A stretch of DNA of 64,000 bases from Gari tellinella (GCA_922989275.2 OV277863.1:49396999-49460998); one strand, 5' to 3'; positions 44,663 through 55,518 are shown, numbered from the stretch's first letter. Program-made: numbers and translations. The notes: generated from the letters alone by a model not told the origin.

Positions 44663-45584
44663 AAAGCTATCATTCGGAACCCTCGATTTTTATCCATTTT
44701 GTGACGACACAAAGGCCTAAACGCTGATTGGCTCTTTCACTCAACCACTGTAACTTGGACGGACATTTCACACTTCGTCAGTAAGGGTAACGGCAAGCTT
44801 AATTGAAGGTCGCAAAAAGATAATAGATAGATGGTATATTCATATTGATTATGATGAACTTGAAAGGTCGTGTAGATCCAGAAACGATCAGAAGCTATCG
44901 TTAATCGGCTTAGAGAAATGTCCGTTCCAATTCCCAGCTATAGAATCTGGGAAAACAATGCTGCGAAATGGCTAACAGTAGAGTATGGCGACATCCATAA
45001 TACCTTGATTGATGATTATAATAATAGGTCTAGATCTACAATAAAAAAAAATCTGATAATCAGTGCGATATTGTGCTGATCTAGACCTAAATGTTGAACT
45101 GGCTTAGATCTACCAACTCGTTTACAAATCAGCATTTTCTAGCTGGTTCGTCTCGGTTTAGGAATTCAACGCTACAGAAATTCTTAATGAAAAAAGTCTC
45201 ATTACTAGATCAACATATTCTACGGGTATATCTAGATCGGTTTTTTCTTTCTTAATTTAATCATCGCGATTCTCTAGATCCCGATCTGATAGAGCGATCT
45301 TACTTGAGTCCAAATCCGATTTTGATTGGATCTAGTTTTATCGTTCTTATTTCTGGGTGTAGTTTTACACTCGTCATTTCTGTAGAAAAAAATTCAAACA
45401 ACTTTTAGATAGGCCTAAATGAATTTTAATTTAAGATTTAAATTCGAGTTTTATGGTAGACTCTAGCCTTTTTAAAAAAGCAGCATACACATATAGATCA
45501 ATACAAAACCACAAGAGCTAGAAGTGTCCAATATTCTTTTTTTCTTTTCTTTTTTTTAAAGATCTTGGCTGTTTTGTTTTGATG

Positions 45585-45795
45585 TAACCCTTTCCCCCAT
45601 AAATACGCCTTTTAACGCCTTTAATTAATTCTTCATATACTGAAGAAAATAGTTTCAATATCATACTGTCACAAATAAAAATCATAAGAAATATTTTCTA
45701 TATTTTAGCAGATAAAAGCTTAAAGCAGGCTGAAAGTATTTTCAACCTGTTTTAGTGGTCACATATTTTCAGAAGTAGAAACAGGGTAAAAGGCT
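45585..45795. mobile_element. MITE family B remnant inside copy 1
   Basis: GTAACCCTTTCCCCCATAAAT, ACGCCTTTTAACGCCTTTAA, AGCAGATAAAAGCTTAAAGC and AGAAGTAGAAACAGGGTAAA follow family B order. The same remnant is in copy 2 at 61571-61781, so it was there before duplication. Confidence 0.6.
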
Positions 45796-46356
45796 CGTGG
45801 CGTGTAATCGCATATTTAAGTAGCCAAATTGCTAGCCTGTGTTTAAAATCACAACACCCTGTTTGACAAGTGCGGCTAATTAGATTACGTAATATGGATA
45901 TTTATGCCCTGCAGGCCCCTAAAGCTTCTTACTCCTTCACAGAGGGGGTCTTAGGCAGAAAGGGGTTGTGTATAATTATTTCCGGTCCATATCGTACAAT
46001 TTGCAAGGCAGCTTAATTGATTAGTGGTTGATGATGAATGTCAGCATAAAATGCGATCTAGATCAAAGCCGCCTGCTGAAATATGTCCTGAATCTGTTTC
46101 GATTATGATTTTCATAGATCTTTATATAAGCTCAAGATATATAACGATAAGTAAAAAACGACATTGATACAATAAATGAGCACTCGGGTCACGTTATCTA
46201 GAGCGTTCAGTTTTGACCCAGATCAGAATATCAAATACTTTGTTCAGCAGACAATTAATCAGTTTGGATCTTAATCAGACATTGCCAGTCTCAATTGCTA
46301 GATGATAAATTGATATTCCACATTTGTCATGTCAATGACTGTGCAAAAAGTTCAGC

Positions 46357-46556
46357 AACAGTTTGGATCCAACTGAGATATTGAGAAACTCTGTGATTGA
46401 AAATCCAAACTAAGGTTTGAACGTATTGAAAAGCTCATTGAAGAAACTTTTATCCGTGCGAGAGACTGACAAACAGTTAGGACCCAGATCGGAATCAAAA
46501 CTGACTGTCAGGAACAGTTTGGATCCAAATGAGATATTGAGAAACTCTGTGATTGA
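46357..46556. repeat. Direct repeat of about 44 bp inside copy 1
   Basis: AACAGTTTGGATCCAACTGAG...CTCTGTGATTGA at 46357-46400 recurs with one or two changes at 46513-46556. The same pair exists in copy 2. Confidence 0.75.
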
Positions 46557-46751
46557 GACCTGGATGTACGAAAGTTCCCGGATGTTGCGATACCGAGAAT
46601 AAATGGTCTATTTTCTAAAAATGTATGTCCGATTGAGGACCAGAACCGATGTTAAACGTCACGGAAAAATCATAACAGACCAGAAAAATAATTTGATCCC
46701 CCTTATTTTATTAAATAAAAACGTAATACCTCATCCGTTTTGTACTGGATG

Positions 46752-46791
46752 CAGAGACAGTGTATAGCCATATGGCTATACACTGTCTCTG
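46752..46791. repeat. Perfect 40-bp palindrome
   Basis: CAGAGACAGTGTATAGCCAT is followed immediately by its exact reverse complement, with no spacer. It is repeated at 62738-62777 in copy 2. Confidence 0.95.
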
Positions 46792-47145
46792 ACTGGATGT
46801 TATAAAAATCGGCACATGTGTTATCGTCTTTATCTGCTCGTGTTTTAGTCGTAGCCCCGTAAAAAACCGAAGATATCATGGAGCCGATGTTTATGATTAA
46901 TATTTACGGAAATATTAACAGATAAGACTAAATATATCGGAGAAACTTTTTTCGAAAGTCACAGGGCTTCGATGCCTTTATTCACAACCAGTATGCAAAT
47001 ATTATCAAGAGTATCCGCGCCCGATTCCGGTGTCCTATGATATTTGCCTGATATACGCTACCTCAAGTATGGCTGGATTAAGCACTAATAGCTCGAAATT
47101 TTGATGGTTCTGCTATGCACTCATTGTCACCAAGACACCCAATCG

Positions 47146-47346
47146 TCATTTCATTTGTTCTTCAGCAAGTATTAACCTCCTTTGTAGGCATTTATACACA
47201 AGTATTGCAGTCGCAAATTCGTCCGGCGAATGCGCTTTCTCTTCTCCCGACCCGTCGTAGTCTCTGTCTTCTAATATTACATTCTCTGATAATTTAGGAT
47301 CGAAATCGTAACACTGAAGTTCTAAAGTGTTTTTACCTTCCTCCAC
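47146..47346 (-). CDS. Small open frame in the TTAA element, unknown
   Basis: Sixty-six codons opening MEEGKNTLELQCYDFDPK and ending RRLILAEEQMK; acidic, no domain I recognise. On the same strand, about 120-180 bp upstream, are TGACGTAA (CRE-like, 47459-47467) and the YY1-like motif, so a promoter reading leftward is possible. It could be a captured exon, part of a lost transposase or chance. The identical frame is at 63132-63332. Confidence 0.3.
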   Translation of the reverse strand: MEEGKNTLELQCYDFDPKLSENVILEDRDYDGSGEEKAHSPDEFATAILVYKCLQRRLILAEEQMK

Positions 47347-47814
47347 ATGCCCAATTTTTCTCAGTATTTCAGTTTATTAATGTTATCGATGTAAATTCCG
47401 CGCACTCTACGGCATTCCCGGTTAGACTCGCTATAACCGGAAGGTCGCGGAAGGCCTTAGTTACGTCACACAGGTAAACAAAATGGCGGCCCCCATGGTC
47501 GCTTGCACAGTCATATATCACAAAGTTTAAACGGCTCTAACTACTTCATTTTTTATTATTTTTCAAAATTTTAAAGGCAGAAGGCGATTTTTTTTCAATA
47601 TCTTTCATTTAAAAGATATTTATCACCAGCTGTCCATTTCCCTTTAAGAATGTAGTAAATATCGTTACTGTGGAGGAAATATAATCTTATAAAATTTTAT
47701 GAAATCATTTTCGTTAAGAAGAAAGGTTATCCTCTGAGAGTTTTATGAATATACATTTATTCTCCCATATAAAGGATACGGTTTAAAAAGGATTATGTAA
47801 ATTGTGTATATTAC

Positions 47815-47852
47815 CATGGAGAAAGGACAAATTTGTTTGTCCTTTCTCCATG
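47815..47852. repeat. Perfect palindrome, 38 bp
   Basis: CATGGAGAAAGGACAAATT followed by its reverse complement. It lies in the outer TA-flanked element to the right of the nested copy. Confidence 0.85.
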
Positions 47853-48277
47853 ATATTACTATTACTATGAACATGCGGAATTCCCAAATGCCACATGTGG
47901 CATGCAGGGCTAGCCACTAACACTGTTGCGTCACAAGCCGGACAGGGGGGTAATAAAACTGCGGCTTATCAAAGTAAGTATCCTAATGCCCCATTGGGGT
48001 TGATTGGAATATCAACCAAATAAACCAAACCTTATATGCGAGTATGTGTCAGTTATTATACTCTCTCATCAAAGTAAAAGATATCTGTATAGTTTGAATA
48101 TGGATGAGACTCCCGTAACTCGGCATTTCATCTAGAGCCAAACTGTAAAAATGAAATCAAGACCGTATGCTTCATTCTCAGCTGTAAAACATAAGAACCG
48201 AATTACTCGGCGTCCCATCTACATCTAAATCGATAGTGTTAACTATTATGAAAGTAATTGGGTTTATTCAAAGCTGT

Positions 48278-48344
48278 CAGTTTGGATCCTGATGCTATGC
48301 CGATCTATACAGCCAGGCGTTTGATCTGGATTCAAACCGTTTGA
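48278..48344. mobile_element. Hairpin MITE remnant (family A) inside the TA-flanked element
   Basis: CAGTTTGGATCCTGATGCTA...GCGTTTGATCTGGATTCAAA, with a TATACAGCC loop. Confidence 0.5.
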
Positions 48345-48941
48345 ATAGAAATCAACATGGAAGGAATTATTCTAATACATATCAAACAGAAATAATCTCG
48401 ATGAAACGCCGAGTCACTCAGCATTATGATCGAGATCCAAACTGTCTATATTTATATAAATTCTATAAGCGAAACCAGTTTAGATCCTGATAAGAGGCGT
48501 CTCATTTACAGAAAATGTTTTCAAAAATCGCATTACAATATGAGTTTTATCGCGAAAATGCTCCAGTGACAAATCGATTCTTGTTTTTGATAAACCCGTT
48601 TCATTCGGATTTTTTTAAAACGGCAATCATCGATAAGTTCCGAAGTCTCCGCGTGAAACGGAAAACGGACGCCCCAATCGCAGCATCTCGGGTATAACCG
48701 TTTATTAACGCGTTTAAACGCGTTCAAATCGTTAGGTCTTATCCGTTCGTTAAGCGTTCATTAAGCGTTCGTTAACCGTTCACTATGCGTTTCTTACGCA
48801 TAGATAAACGCGTAAATGGGTAGGAATAGCGTATTTACCACTGTAACGGGGTGTATTATTTATTATAATAATACAAGTCAACAAAGCTCAGTTACTTTTA
48901 CTATTATCATTTCTTACTTATTAACCCTGCATGCATTTGTT

Positions 48942-49172
48942 TTAACCATTTCCCTCATAGAAGCGCATTTTAGCGCGTTTTATTTATTCCTCCACTAAAG
49001 AAAAAAGTTCCAATTTATACAGTCATGAAAACATACTATAAGAAATATCTTCTAAATTTTAGCAGATAATAGCTTAAAGCTTGCTGAAAGTAAAGCGTAT
49101 TCTGCTTTACATTCAACCTGCTTTAAGTATTCACCTATTTTCAAAGCTAGAAACATGCTATGGGATAAAGGG
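48942..49172. mobile_element. MITE family B copy
   Basis: TTAACCATTTCCCTCATAGA, GCGCATTTTAGCGCG, hairpin GCTGAAAGTAAAGC / GCTTTACATTCAACC, and CTAGAAACATGCTATGGGAT AAAGGG at the end. The right TTAA is lost. Confidence 0.75.
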
Positions 49173-49446
49173 CCCACAATCCATATTACAGTGAAGAAGT
49201 CGTTAATCTTTCTCGATAGAAGCATTTATGCCTTATCAATAATTTTAGTAGGCAAGTTAGACTATAAGTTTCTCAGACCCGTCGCAAATGCTTTACAACA
49301 ATGGTCCTGATCTCAGTCAACCTATTTAACTCACGAACGTTATTTTATGTTCGGCAATTATGATTGGTATACATCTAATCCCAACCCTTAATGTATGAAG
49401 CAATTTAGATCTGACCAAAATGGTATACATAGACGATCTTGAATGA

Positions 49447-49555
49447 GTGCTCATTATTTATCATTTTAAATAAACAAATATTATGACGCGAGCCTTTGCG
49501 AGCGTTATATTCATTTTAGTCAACGAGTTTATTAAAAATGATAAATAATGAGCAC
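49447..49555. repeat. Inverted repeat, 109 bp
   Basis: GTGCTCATTATTTATCATTT and TTAAATAAAC on the left pair with GTTTATTAAAAATGATAAATAATGAGCAC on the right. Confidence 0.75.
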
Positions 49556-50239
49556 GAATGTGAGATTCCATTTATCACATAACAAGTTTAAGCACCTATT
49601 GGATTGATGGAAGCCGTAGTATGTAGACACTCCGCTATATAGATTGTTCGCCAAAAATGTTAACGTCGTCGCAAATAACGTCATTTGGCGTCCCACTACA
49701 TGCAGTGCTTGTGGACGAACAGGTTAGGTCGGAACCAAAAAAAGATATTCCACTAGTGGATTACGATATTTAAATAATGGCTTAATGTCACTCCCAGACC
49801 GAAAGTTATGTGATAAAGTAAAGTATCAGTTAAGAGATCGGTCGCAGAAAGAGATCAATGTGACATCTTGTACAAAAAAGGAAATTTAATGCAGGATATT
49901 CGTTTCTTCTGTAATAAGTATAAATATAGTTTTTTGAGAACTGAATGTTTCATTACTTAAAACATATTGTATTATATACACCACCGAAGATGTTTGACAG
50001 TAGAAAAGAAAACTTTTTGCTTTACATTGTACCTGCTGTCAGCATATAAATATAGCAATATAGGACATAATTATGTTGTATGGATCTTTCTCAGAACCCG
50101 ACAGCAACAAAAGGGCAATTTCATGAGAGTATGTGCTAATTTTAATGGTGATCGTCGTATAACATTGTACGCAATAACCGTGAAATGTCTTTGTGTAGTT
50201 TCAGTTCATTTTGTAACGGGTTCATATGCAACCGTTACT
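49556..50239. other. Nothing certain; would include gene 2 3' UTR
   Basis: No repeat or exon supported. If the tail exon below is right, this is the 3' side of gene 2. Confidence 0.35.
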
Positions 50240-50280
50240 CTAGAAGTTGTCCCTCTCTTTCTGCAGAAGTCTTGAATTTT
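50240..50280 (-). CDS. Candidate last exon of gene 2
   Basis: The acceptor TTTATTTTCAG and phase 1 entry from the TM exon give ENSRLLQKERDNF then TAG. Length and position parallel the tiny tail exon of gene 1, but the sequences are not alike and other frames are open (one reads SRVTVAYEPVTK). Tentative. Confidence 0.3.
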
Positions 50281-50382
50281 CTGAAAATAAAAAAGGACAC
50301 TATAGTTTGCTGTTAGGAAAACACGCAATACGAGATATGACAAGTCTGGTTCTTACAAATATACTTAAACTTCTTAAAACTG

Positions 50383-50591
50383 TTAACCCGTTTGGCGCCA
50401 AAACATAAGGGTTTTACCCATTCGTCGCATTTGTGTTGTCTGCTTCCACATCTGCAAACTCGTTTCAAAATAAAATCCAATGTAGAATGTCTTAGGAAAT
50501 TTCGATACGAGTGTCAAACAGTCTGGGTTCTGATCAGAACCTAATCTGTTTGTAAAGTCGACTTTATGAAATTTGGCGCCAAAAGGGTTAA
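50383..50591. mobile_element. MITE family A variant, 209 bp
   Basis: TTAACCCGTTTGGCGCCAAA and, inverted, TTAACCCTTTTGGCGCCAAA are almost perfect ends. Inside are GTCTGCTTCC, GTATCAAAT-type tail blocks in reverse order and a short hairpin CAAACAGTCTGGGTTCTGAT / CAGAACCTAATCTGTTTG. Confidence 0.85.
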
Positions 50592-51229
50592 GTGATATTC
50601 TTCCGTCAAAATATTAAAACGCCTAGTTTACACTTATATCAATTCGATGGAAAAATTGAACGCTTGACCTGTTTAACATTTTCTTGAGTGTGGTCCAAAT
50701 TAATACCCTATTGTCTAACGCAATATTCACACTCTGCAAAAAGCATGTTATCATGATAGTTTCTCCCTATAAAATATTATGACATGTGCTCCATATATGA
50801 ATAGATTGAAGCAAGTAATTGTGATCATTCTTGAAAACCATTCACTGGAGCTTGCTCATCTAAATCATCACAAAAACACAAATCACTATCAAATACTCGC
50901 AGTGTAGCTATTACAATAAATATGTTTGAACCTTTGTAGTTTAGGTTTAATTATCATTGCAATCTAAACAGATTCTCTGTATGAGTTTGAGCGACATAAG
51001 CAATTTAGTGGTTATTAAAAACTTAGATAATATATTTGCAGCCATTGTAATACTACTTTGAATGTTTAAACACAAGGGGAAGGACCGAATCTAATGGTGT
51101 AAGACATTGTGGCTCAATCCCATTTCTCTGTATAACTATTTAATTTGGCTCGTCATTGCCTAACCTAACTTCACCAGCATGATCTGATCCAGATAGAACA
51201 CCGCTTCGGTACACATCTTTGCAGTCAAC

Positions 51230-51432
51230 ATACATGCAGTCGAACTATGATATCTCGAACTCGGTTAAATCGAACATACCCGTATTTAAAAGTTAAAACG
51301 TGGCTTAGCCACGTTTTAACTTTGAAATATGGGTATATTCGTCTTAATCGAGCATGAAATAATGCAGTCCATGTGCCTAACTATCGGATAGTTCGAGTTA
51401 AGCGAGTTCGAGATATCGAAGTTCGTATGTAT
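51230..51432. mobile_element. Mariner-like fold-back MITE, 203 bp
   Basis: ATACATGCAGTCGAACTATG then ATATCTCGAACTCG on the left and, inverted, ATACATACGAACTTCG then ATATCTCGAACTCG on the right. A central palindrome is AAAACGTGGCTTAGCCACGTTTT. It lies in the intron between TM and tail of gene 2. Confidence 0.75.
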
Positions 51433-51545
51433 TATTATATGGCGAGGAACATATGAAGACGATAAAGCCTAAACATACGGTAGTGCGACAGTAAAAGATT
51501 AACTGATAAAATGATCATGAAACTGCTTGTATCATATACTCTTAC

Positions 51546-51695
51546 CTAGACGCCTGGATCGCCTCCTTCGATTCCATAAAAATGCACTTAACAATAATGC
51601 AACGATCACGAGCACGCCTGCAGTGACAGAACTGGATATCACGGCAATAGTTTTATCACTGAGTCTACCATGATGAGACGGGGTATCGGGATTAC
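51546..51695 (-). CDS. Gene 2 exon: transmembrane segment
   Basis: Acceptor TATATTTCAG, donor CTAG|GTAAGA, 150 nt, phase 1-1. Linker NPDTPSHHGRLSDK, helix TIAVISSSVTAGVLVIVALL then LSAFLW, and a strongly basic stop NRRRRSRRL. Same role and phase as gene 1 exon 22269-22400, but the residues are unlike, so the paralogs have diverged. Confidence 0.87.
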
Positions 51696-52049
51696 CTGAA
51701 ATATAAGAAAATTAGTTTTTGAAACCAGTGCTAAATGTAGATTTAATAAGTTTATTTGAAATGCATACTTTTGATTGACAAATCCATGTTTCCTATTTAA
51801 AACCTTCCGACATTAAATAATTTCAGACAACGAGTTTCTAAAAAACACTTTATAGTATGTTATTGTTTAACTGTTCATTTCTGAATATATTGGTTCATGA
51901 ACTCCATTAACTGCATATAACCCGAATACACTGGCTATTTGCATATAATGTGTGTCCTGATTAGACGCGACATGGATCCAATCCGTTTGACTCCCATTAC
52001 GACTTACCATGTCTATTGGAGGTAGTCGTCTTTGAGGCATTTCTCAACA

Positions 52050-52291
52050 CCAGGGCCCTGTTTCATAAAACTTCATACGACAAATGTTGTCTTAAGTCAG
52101 AATATAAAAGTCTCAATTATTTTTTTATTTCTCCATCTAATCCTTCCTTGTGACATCTATGTGGACCCGTCTTGAAAAGACAATACCATAGAGATGTCAC
52201 AAGACAGGATTAGATGGAGAAATCAGAAATTAAAAGTATTTTAAAGTTTCAAATTAGGACCGTTTTTGACGAACGAAGTTTTATGAAATGA
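52050..52291. mobile_element. Fold-back MITE (family E)
   Basis: GGGCCCTGTTTCATAAAACT and AAGTTTTATGAAATGAGC are the ends. The core TTGTGACATCTATGTGGAC / AGAGATGTCACAAGAC and the ATCTAATCC / GATTAGAT arms match 27546-27783. In the TM to FN3 intron. Confidence 0.75.
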
Positions 52292-52546
52292 GCACCCGTT
52301 CCTTACATTATGTCAATAGCATTTTCGATAATGAACTGATGTGAAAATTAAATTGTCATACCAGTCTGGAAAGTACTGTTCAAGTTATCTGATATAAGAA
52401 AATAGCCTAAGATTTAATGAAAGGAATTACTTGACTGAGACTCTACAGTGACACCCTATACTCGAACCAAACAATATTGTAGTTTTACAAAAAAGCAGAA
52501 AGACCAGTCAACTGCGATATTGGTTTCTGAAGCTGTTGTAGGTGCT

Positions 52547-52797
52547 TTAACCAATTACCCCATAAATACGCATTTTTACGCCTTTAATTTATTATTTCAC
52601 TGAGGAACATAGCTCCACGATATGCAGTCATGAATATGTATCAAACCAAATATTCTCAATATCCTATCAGATTGGAGCTTAAAGCAGGCTGGAAGTAAAG
52701 CAGAATGTGCCTTAGGCATATTCTGCTTTACTTTCAACCTGCTATAAGTGGCCACCTACCTTCAATACTAGAAACATGCTAGGGGTAATGGGTTAAA
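52547..52797. mobile_element. Best-preserved family B MITE, 251 bp
   Basis: TTAACCAATTACCCC and, inverted, TTAACCCATTACCCC are the ends. The central hairpin GCTGGAAGTAAAGCAGAATG / CATTCTGCTTTACTTTCAACC is nearly perfect (one arm reads CATATTCTGC). Confidence 0.85.
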
Positions 52798-53013
52798 CTC
52801 AAATAACTTGTTTCTTCTGGAGAAAAAAATATACTTTATAATACTGCCATAACTCCTCAAACGCAATTAATTATTTATTATTTACACTTATCCCTTTGCA
52901 CGTGATACAATCGCCGACTCTATGAAATTTGTCATATTTACAATTTATCATATTTCATTATATAATTATACATGCAACAATAAACAACAATAAAAAAGAA
53001 TCAAAGACTTTAC

Positions 53014-53179
53014 CAGTTGTTTTAAGCATGATTGAATTCGACTTTTTTGACATTAAGTCGTTGCTCTTTGCAGCCACCGCGAGTGTATAGCTCGTGTCTG
53101 CTCTGAGGCCTGACAAAACATACGTCCAGTTTTGTCCTACTCCATGGTCTTTATAATCGTGTGTAAATAGAGCTGACAT
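53014..53179 (-). CDS. Gene 2 exon: FN3 domain, second half
   Basis: Acceptor AAATGCAG, donor ACTG|GTAAAG, 166 nt, entering in phase 0 and leaving in phase 1. It reads MSALFTHDYKDHGVGQNW, TYVLSGLRADTSYTLAVAAK and SNSIMLKTT. YVLSGLRADTSYTLAVAAK is the FN3 E-F loop and F strand. In gene 1 this intron is in phase 1. A close copy is the orphan exon at 33948-34113. Confidence 0.85.
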
Positions 53180-53396
53180 CTGCATTTAATATAGTAAAAC
53201 AATACATTAAAAAAACTCTGTGGTTTGGTTAAATTTCACTGGCTGCACAAATCCAATAGAAAGCCAAGATACTTAAGCAGATTTCTGTATTACTTATTTT
53301 CTGCTTTAGGATGACATGTGCCTAGAATCATGTTTTGGTCTAGATAAGATTCTCACTAAAGAACTATGTTACCCTAGGAAAGCGCGCTATTATATA

Positions 53397-53419
53397 GATG
53401 ACGTCAGTGACGTCACATC
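53397..53419. promoter_or_regulatory. Palindrome of two CRE-like TGACGTCA sites
   Basis: GATGACGTCAGTGACGTCACATC contains TGACGTCA twice in 11 bp. CREB/ATF binding is possible. It is intronic in gene 2 and could equally be a repeat arm. Confidence 0.35.
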
Positions 53420-54830
53420 CTAGTTACGTTGAAAAGAAATAAAAGAACCTTTAAAAATCTAGTGTTTTTCACTCAGGAAATCTAAAAGGTGGACAATTAT
53501 AGACGACTGGTGGCGCGTACTCTATAACGCTTAGGTTGCATCGAATAGTTCGAATAAACGTCGTTACACGTCGGATTATGTTGAAAGAGTTTTAGAATAC
53601 CTTTCCTAACAGCGGGAAAATAAGCGTCTCGGTGGAAAAAAAATAGTTCCGGCTACAGGTCATGTAACCAACTGACATAATAACATCGGTCATATGACCA
53701 ACTAGCATAATAAAGCAAAGTTTATCTGTCACCCCTTTATCCGTCCGGAAATAGGCACGTGACAGGATAAAAACATGTATTTATATGGTAAATGTACTAT
53801 TCTAATTATTTTTATTAATCAACTTAGAGCAACTTTACGTGGAACTATATTCCGATCTATAGTCATCTATAGTGACTAAAGATCAAACTTTACACCGGTT
53901 GTTTCGACAAACGTGATGTCATTTGACGGACCACTTTCAGTTTTCATTAGTTCGACTAAATGTGTTCCTTTTCCGCCTTAATGCGCATGCATCGACCGCA
54001 ATTTTGCCTGACTTAAGGTTCGAACTATAGTTCCACCGGAAGTCGCTCATAAATGTTAGATTAGACTGTTAAACGTTACTTTGCTAAATGTTCAATGCAC
54101 AAAATTTAAAGCAGATAGATAGATAAAAAGTCAACATCACAATAAAGTATGTGCGTTTTGGCATAGGTCGTTTAATTCTAGGTCTATTGTTTTACAAAAT
54201 GCAAATGTATTCGGTAAGTGAAAGTACGTGTAATTTCTGCATAATTATGCAACACTCGGTACGTACAAATTACATATAACGTAGATATTTAACCATTCCC
54301 ATTATTTATCAATCTTTAGTTCAAACATGTTAATATATATGTGGCATTTTATCAAAACGTAGGGGTATAACAAACCAATTCTAAAGACTATATATTACAC
54401 AAATAACCTTACAACTAACAATACTTGAATTAATTTTTACACACAGTCCGATGTTCTATTAACAAGATCAACCCCACCAATGAGACCTGAATTTCTTTGT
54501 ACAGACAACAAGAATTTAATATTTTACTTTATCTCTATGTTATGTAGCGAACCGTTTGAGAATGTGTTACTATATCTCTTTAAACGGAATGAACTGCAAA
54601 TACAATGCAATATAATGCAGAAAATAAGTTTATTATAATTTTTGTATACGCCTTTTAAATATCCGTGACATACTGTTGTGGAGGCTGAACAGGCGCTCTT
54701 TGTGGTCCGATCTGATCTGGAATCTTACTGTTTGTGATGGACACGTGTGCTTGCGGTGCAGACGTGTTTGTGAAAATGTCACATATTTCCGGTAATATCA
54801 TTTCATTGTTTATCTAAGCATACTTTCTAC
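53420..54830. other. Gene 2 intron, nothing certain
   Basis: Short palindromic patches occur (CTATAGTCATCTATAG at about 53858; GAACTATAGTTCC at about 54021). A family D-like right half lies at about 54690-54770 (GGTCCGATCTGATCTGG). Confidence 0.4.
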
Positions 54831-54970
54831 CTTCGTCCATTTGTTGTCTGACCAGCTCTCAACCTCGAAATACATTAATCCATCCATGTCGTACCCTGAT
54901 GTCCAGTGGAGCGTCACGCTATTGTCTGTGATGTTGTCATAATCAAGGTTCACTGGTACTTCGGGTGGAC
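54831..54970 (-). CDS. Gene 2 exon: FN3 domain, first half
   Basis: Acceptor AATTGTTAG, donor GAAG|GTAGAA, 140 nt, phase 1 in and phase 0 out. It reads PPEVPVNLDYDNITDNSVTL, HWTSGYDMDGLMYFEVESW and SDNKWTK. SVTLHWTSGYD parallels SVTLSWTSGFN of gene 1. A second possible donor (GAAA|GTATGC, 7 nt further) would leave phase 1 and clash with the next exon. Confidence 0.83.
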
Positions 54971-55450
54971 CTAACAATTTACCCAAAAACTAATGCTGAA
55001 CACAGGTTTGAAAGAATTGGACTATTTACAGAACAACATTTGCAAAAATGAAATATAATGTGATTCATTCATCTTATTTTTTCATTTAACATCTTTCGTA
55101 TTTGTAACTGCACCCGAATTGAAAGTATTAATTATATAAGCGCTGGTCCTAAAGTTACAAAACATTTGAGATGAGTCTGAGATTACTTTTGATTGGCAGA
55201 ATGATTGTATTAAACATTACTAATAAACAGCAATAGTAAGTTAGATACAGTGTAAAACCTTCTGTAGAAATCACGACTATTCAGTTTCTAGATTGTAGCG
55301 TATAAACTTGATATAATATAGTAGTCCACATCAGTAAAGAAGGGAATATGCAGGTATGATAACATTTAAGGGTTTTACGGAAAGACAAGCCGGGTGGTAG
55401 AATCCTGCTTGTGTTAAGTGACACATCTTTATATAAACGACAATATGACT

Positions 55451-55479
55451 CGCTCTCTCGCTTGCTTTTTCTCTTTCTT

Positions 55480-55516
<37 letters not shown>
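55451..55516. repeat. (CT)n microsatellite
   Basis: About 18 CT units at the end, preceded by CTTT and TCTC variants. Confidence 0.9.

Positions 55517-55518
<2 letters not shown>

Larger units (their letters stand above)
44495..47643. mobile_element. TTAA-flanked 3.15 kb transposon, copy 1
   Basis: TTAA flanks both ends (44491-44494, 47644-47647). The TIRs are AGGAAAACGGACAGCTGATGA and, inverted, AGGGAAATGGACAGCTGGTGA. The copy at 60481-63629 has the same length and I saw only one base change (GATGAACTT vs GATTAACTT). The TTAA duplication is typical of piggyBac and Sola3 groups (family knowledge), but no transposase is visible, so it is non-autonomous. Confidence 0.9.
44276..48845. mobile_element. 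TA-flanked TIR element interrupted by the 3.15 kb element
   Basis: The left end TACAGTGGTAAATACGCTAT then TCCTACCCACTTTACGCG and the right end CGCGTAAATGGGTAGGAATAGCG then TATTTACCACTGTA are inverted repeats of about 40 bp. Behind both ends lie short direct units of the type GCGTTTCTTA / GCGTTCGTTA (subterminal repeats). Without the nested element the original was about 1.4 kb. There is no transposase frame. CAGTGG ends with TA duplication resemble family F. Confidence 0.85.

Noticed and set aside
46417..46602. 61-codon frame MNVLKSSLKKLLSVRET in the TTAA element (and copy at 62403)
   Set aside because: It starts at a TTG, spans the internal direct repeat and MITE-like wording, and has no domain.
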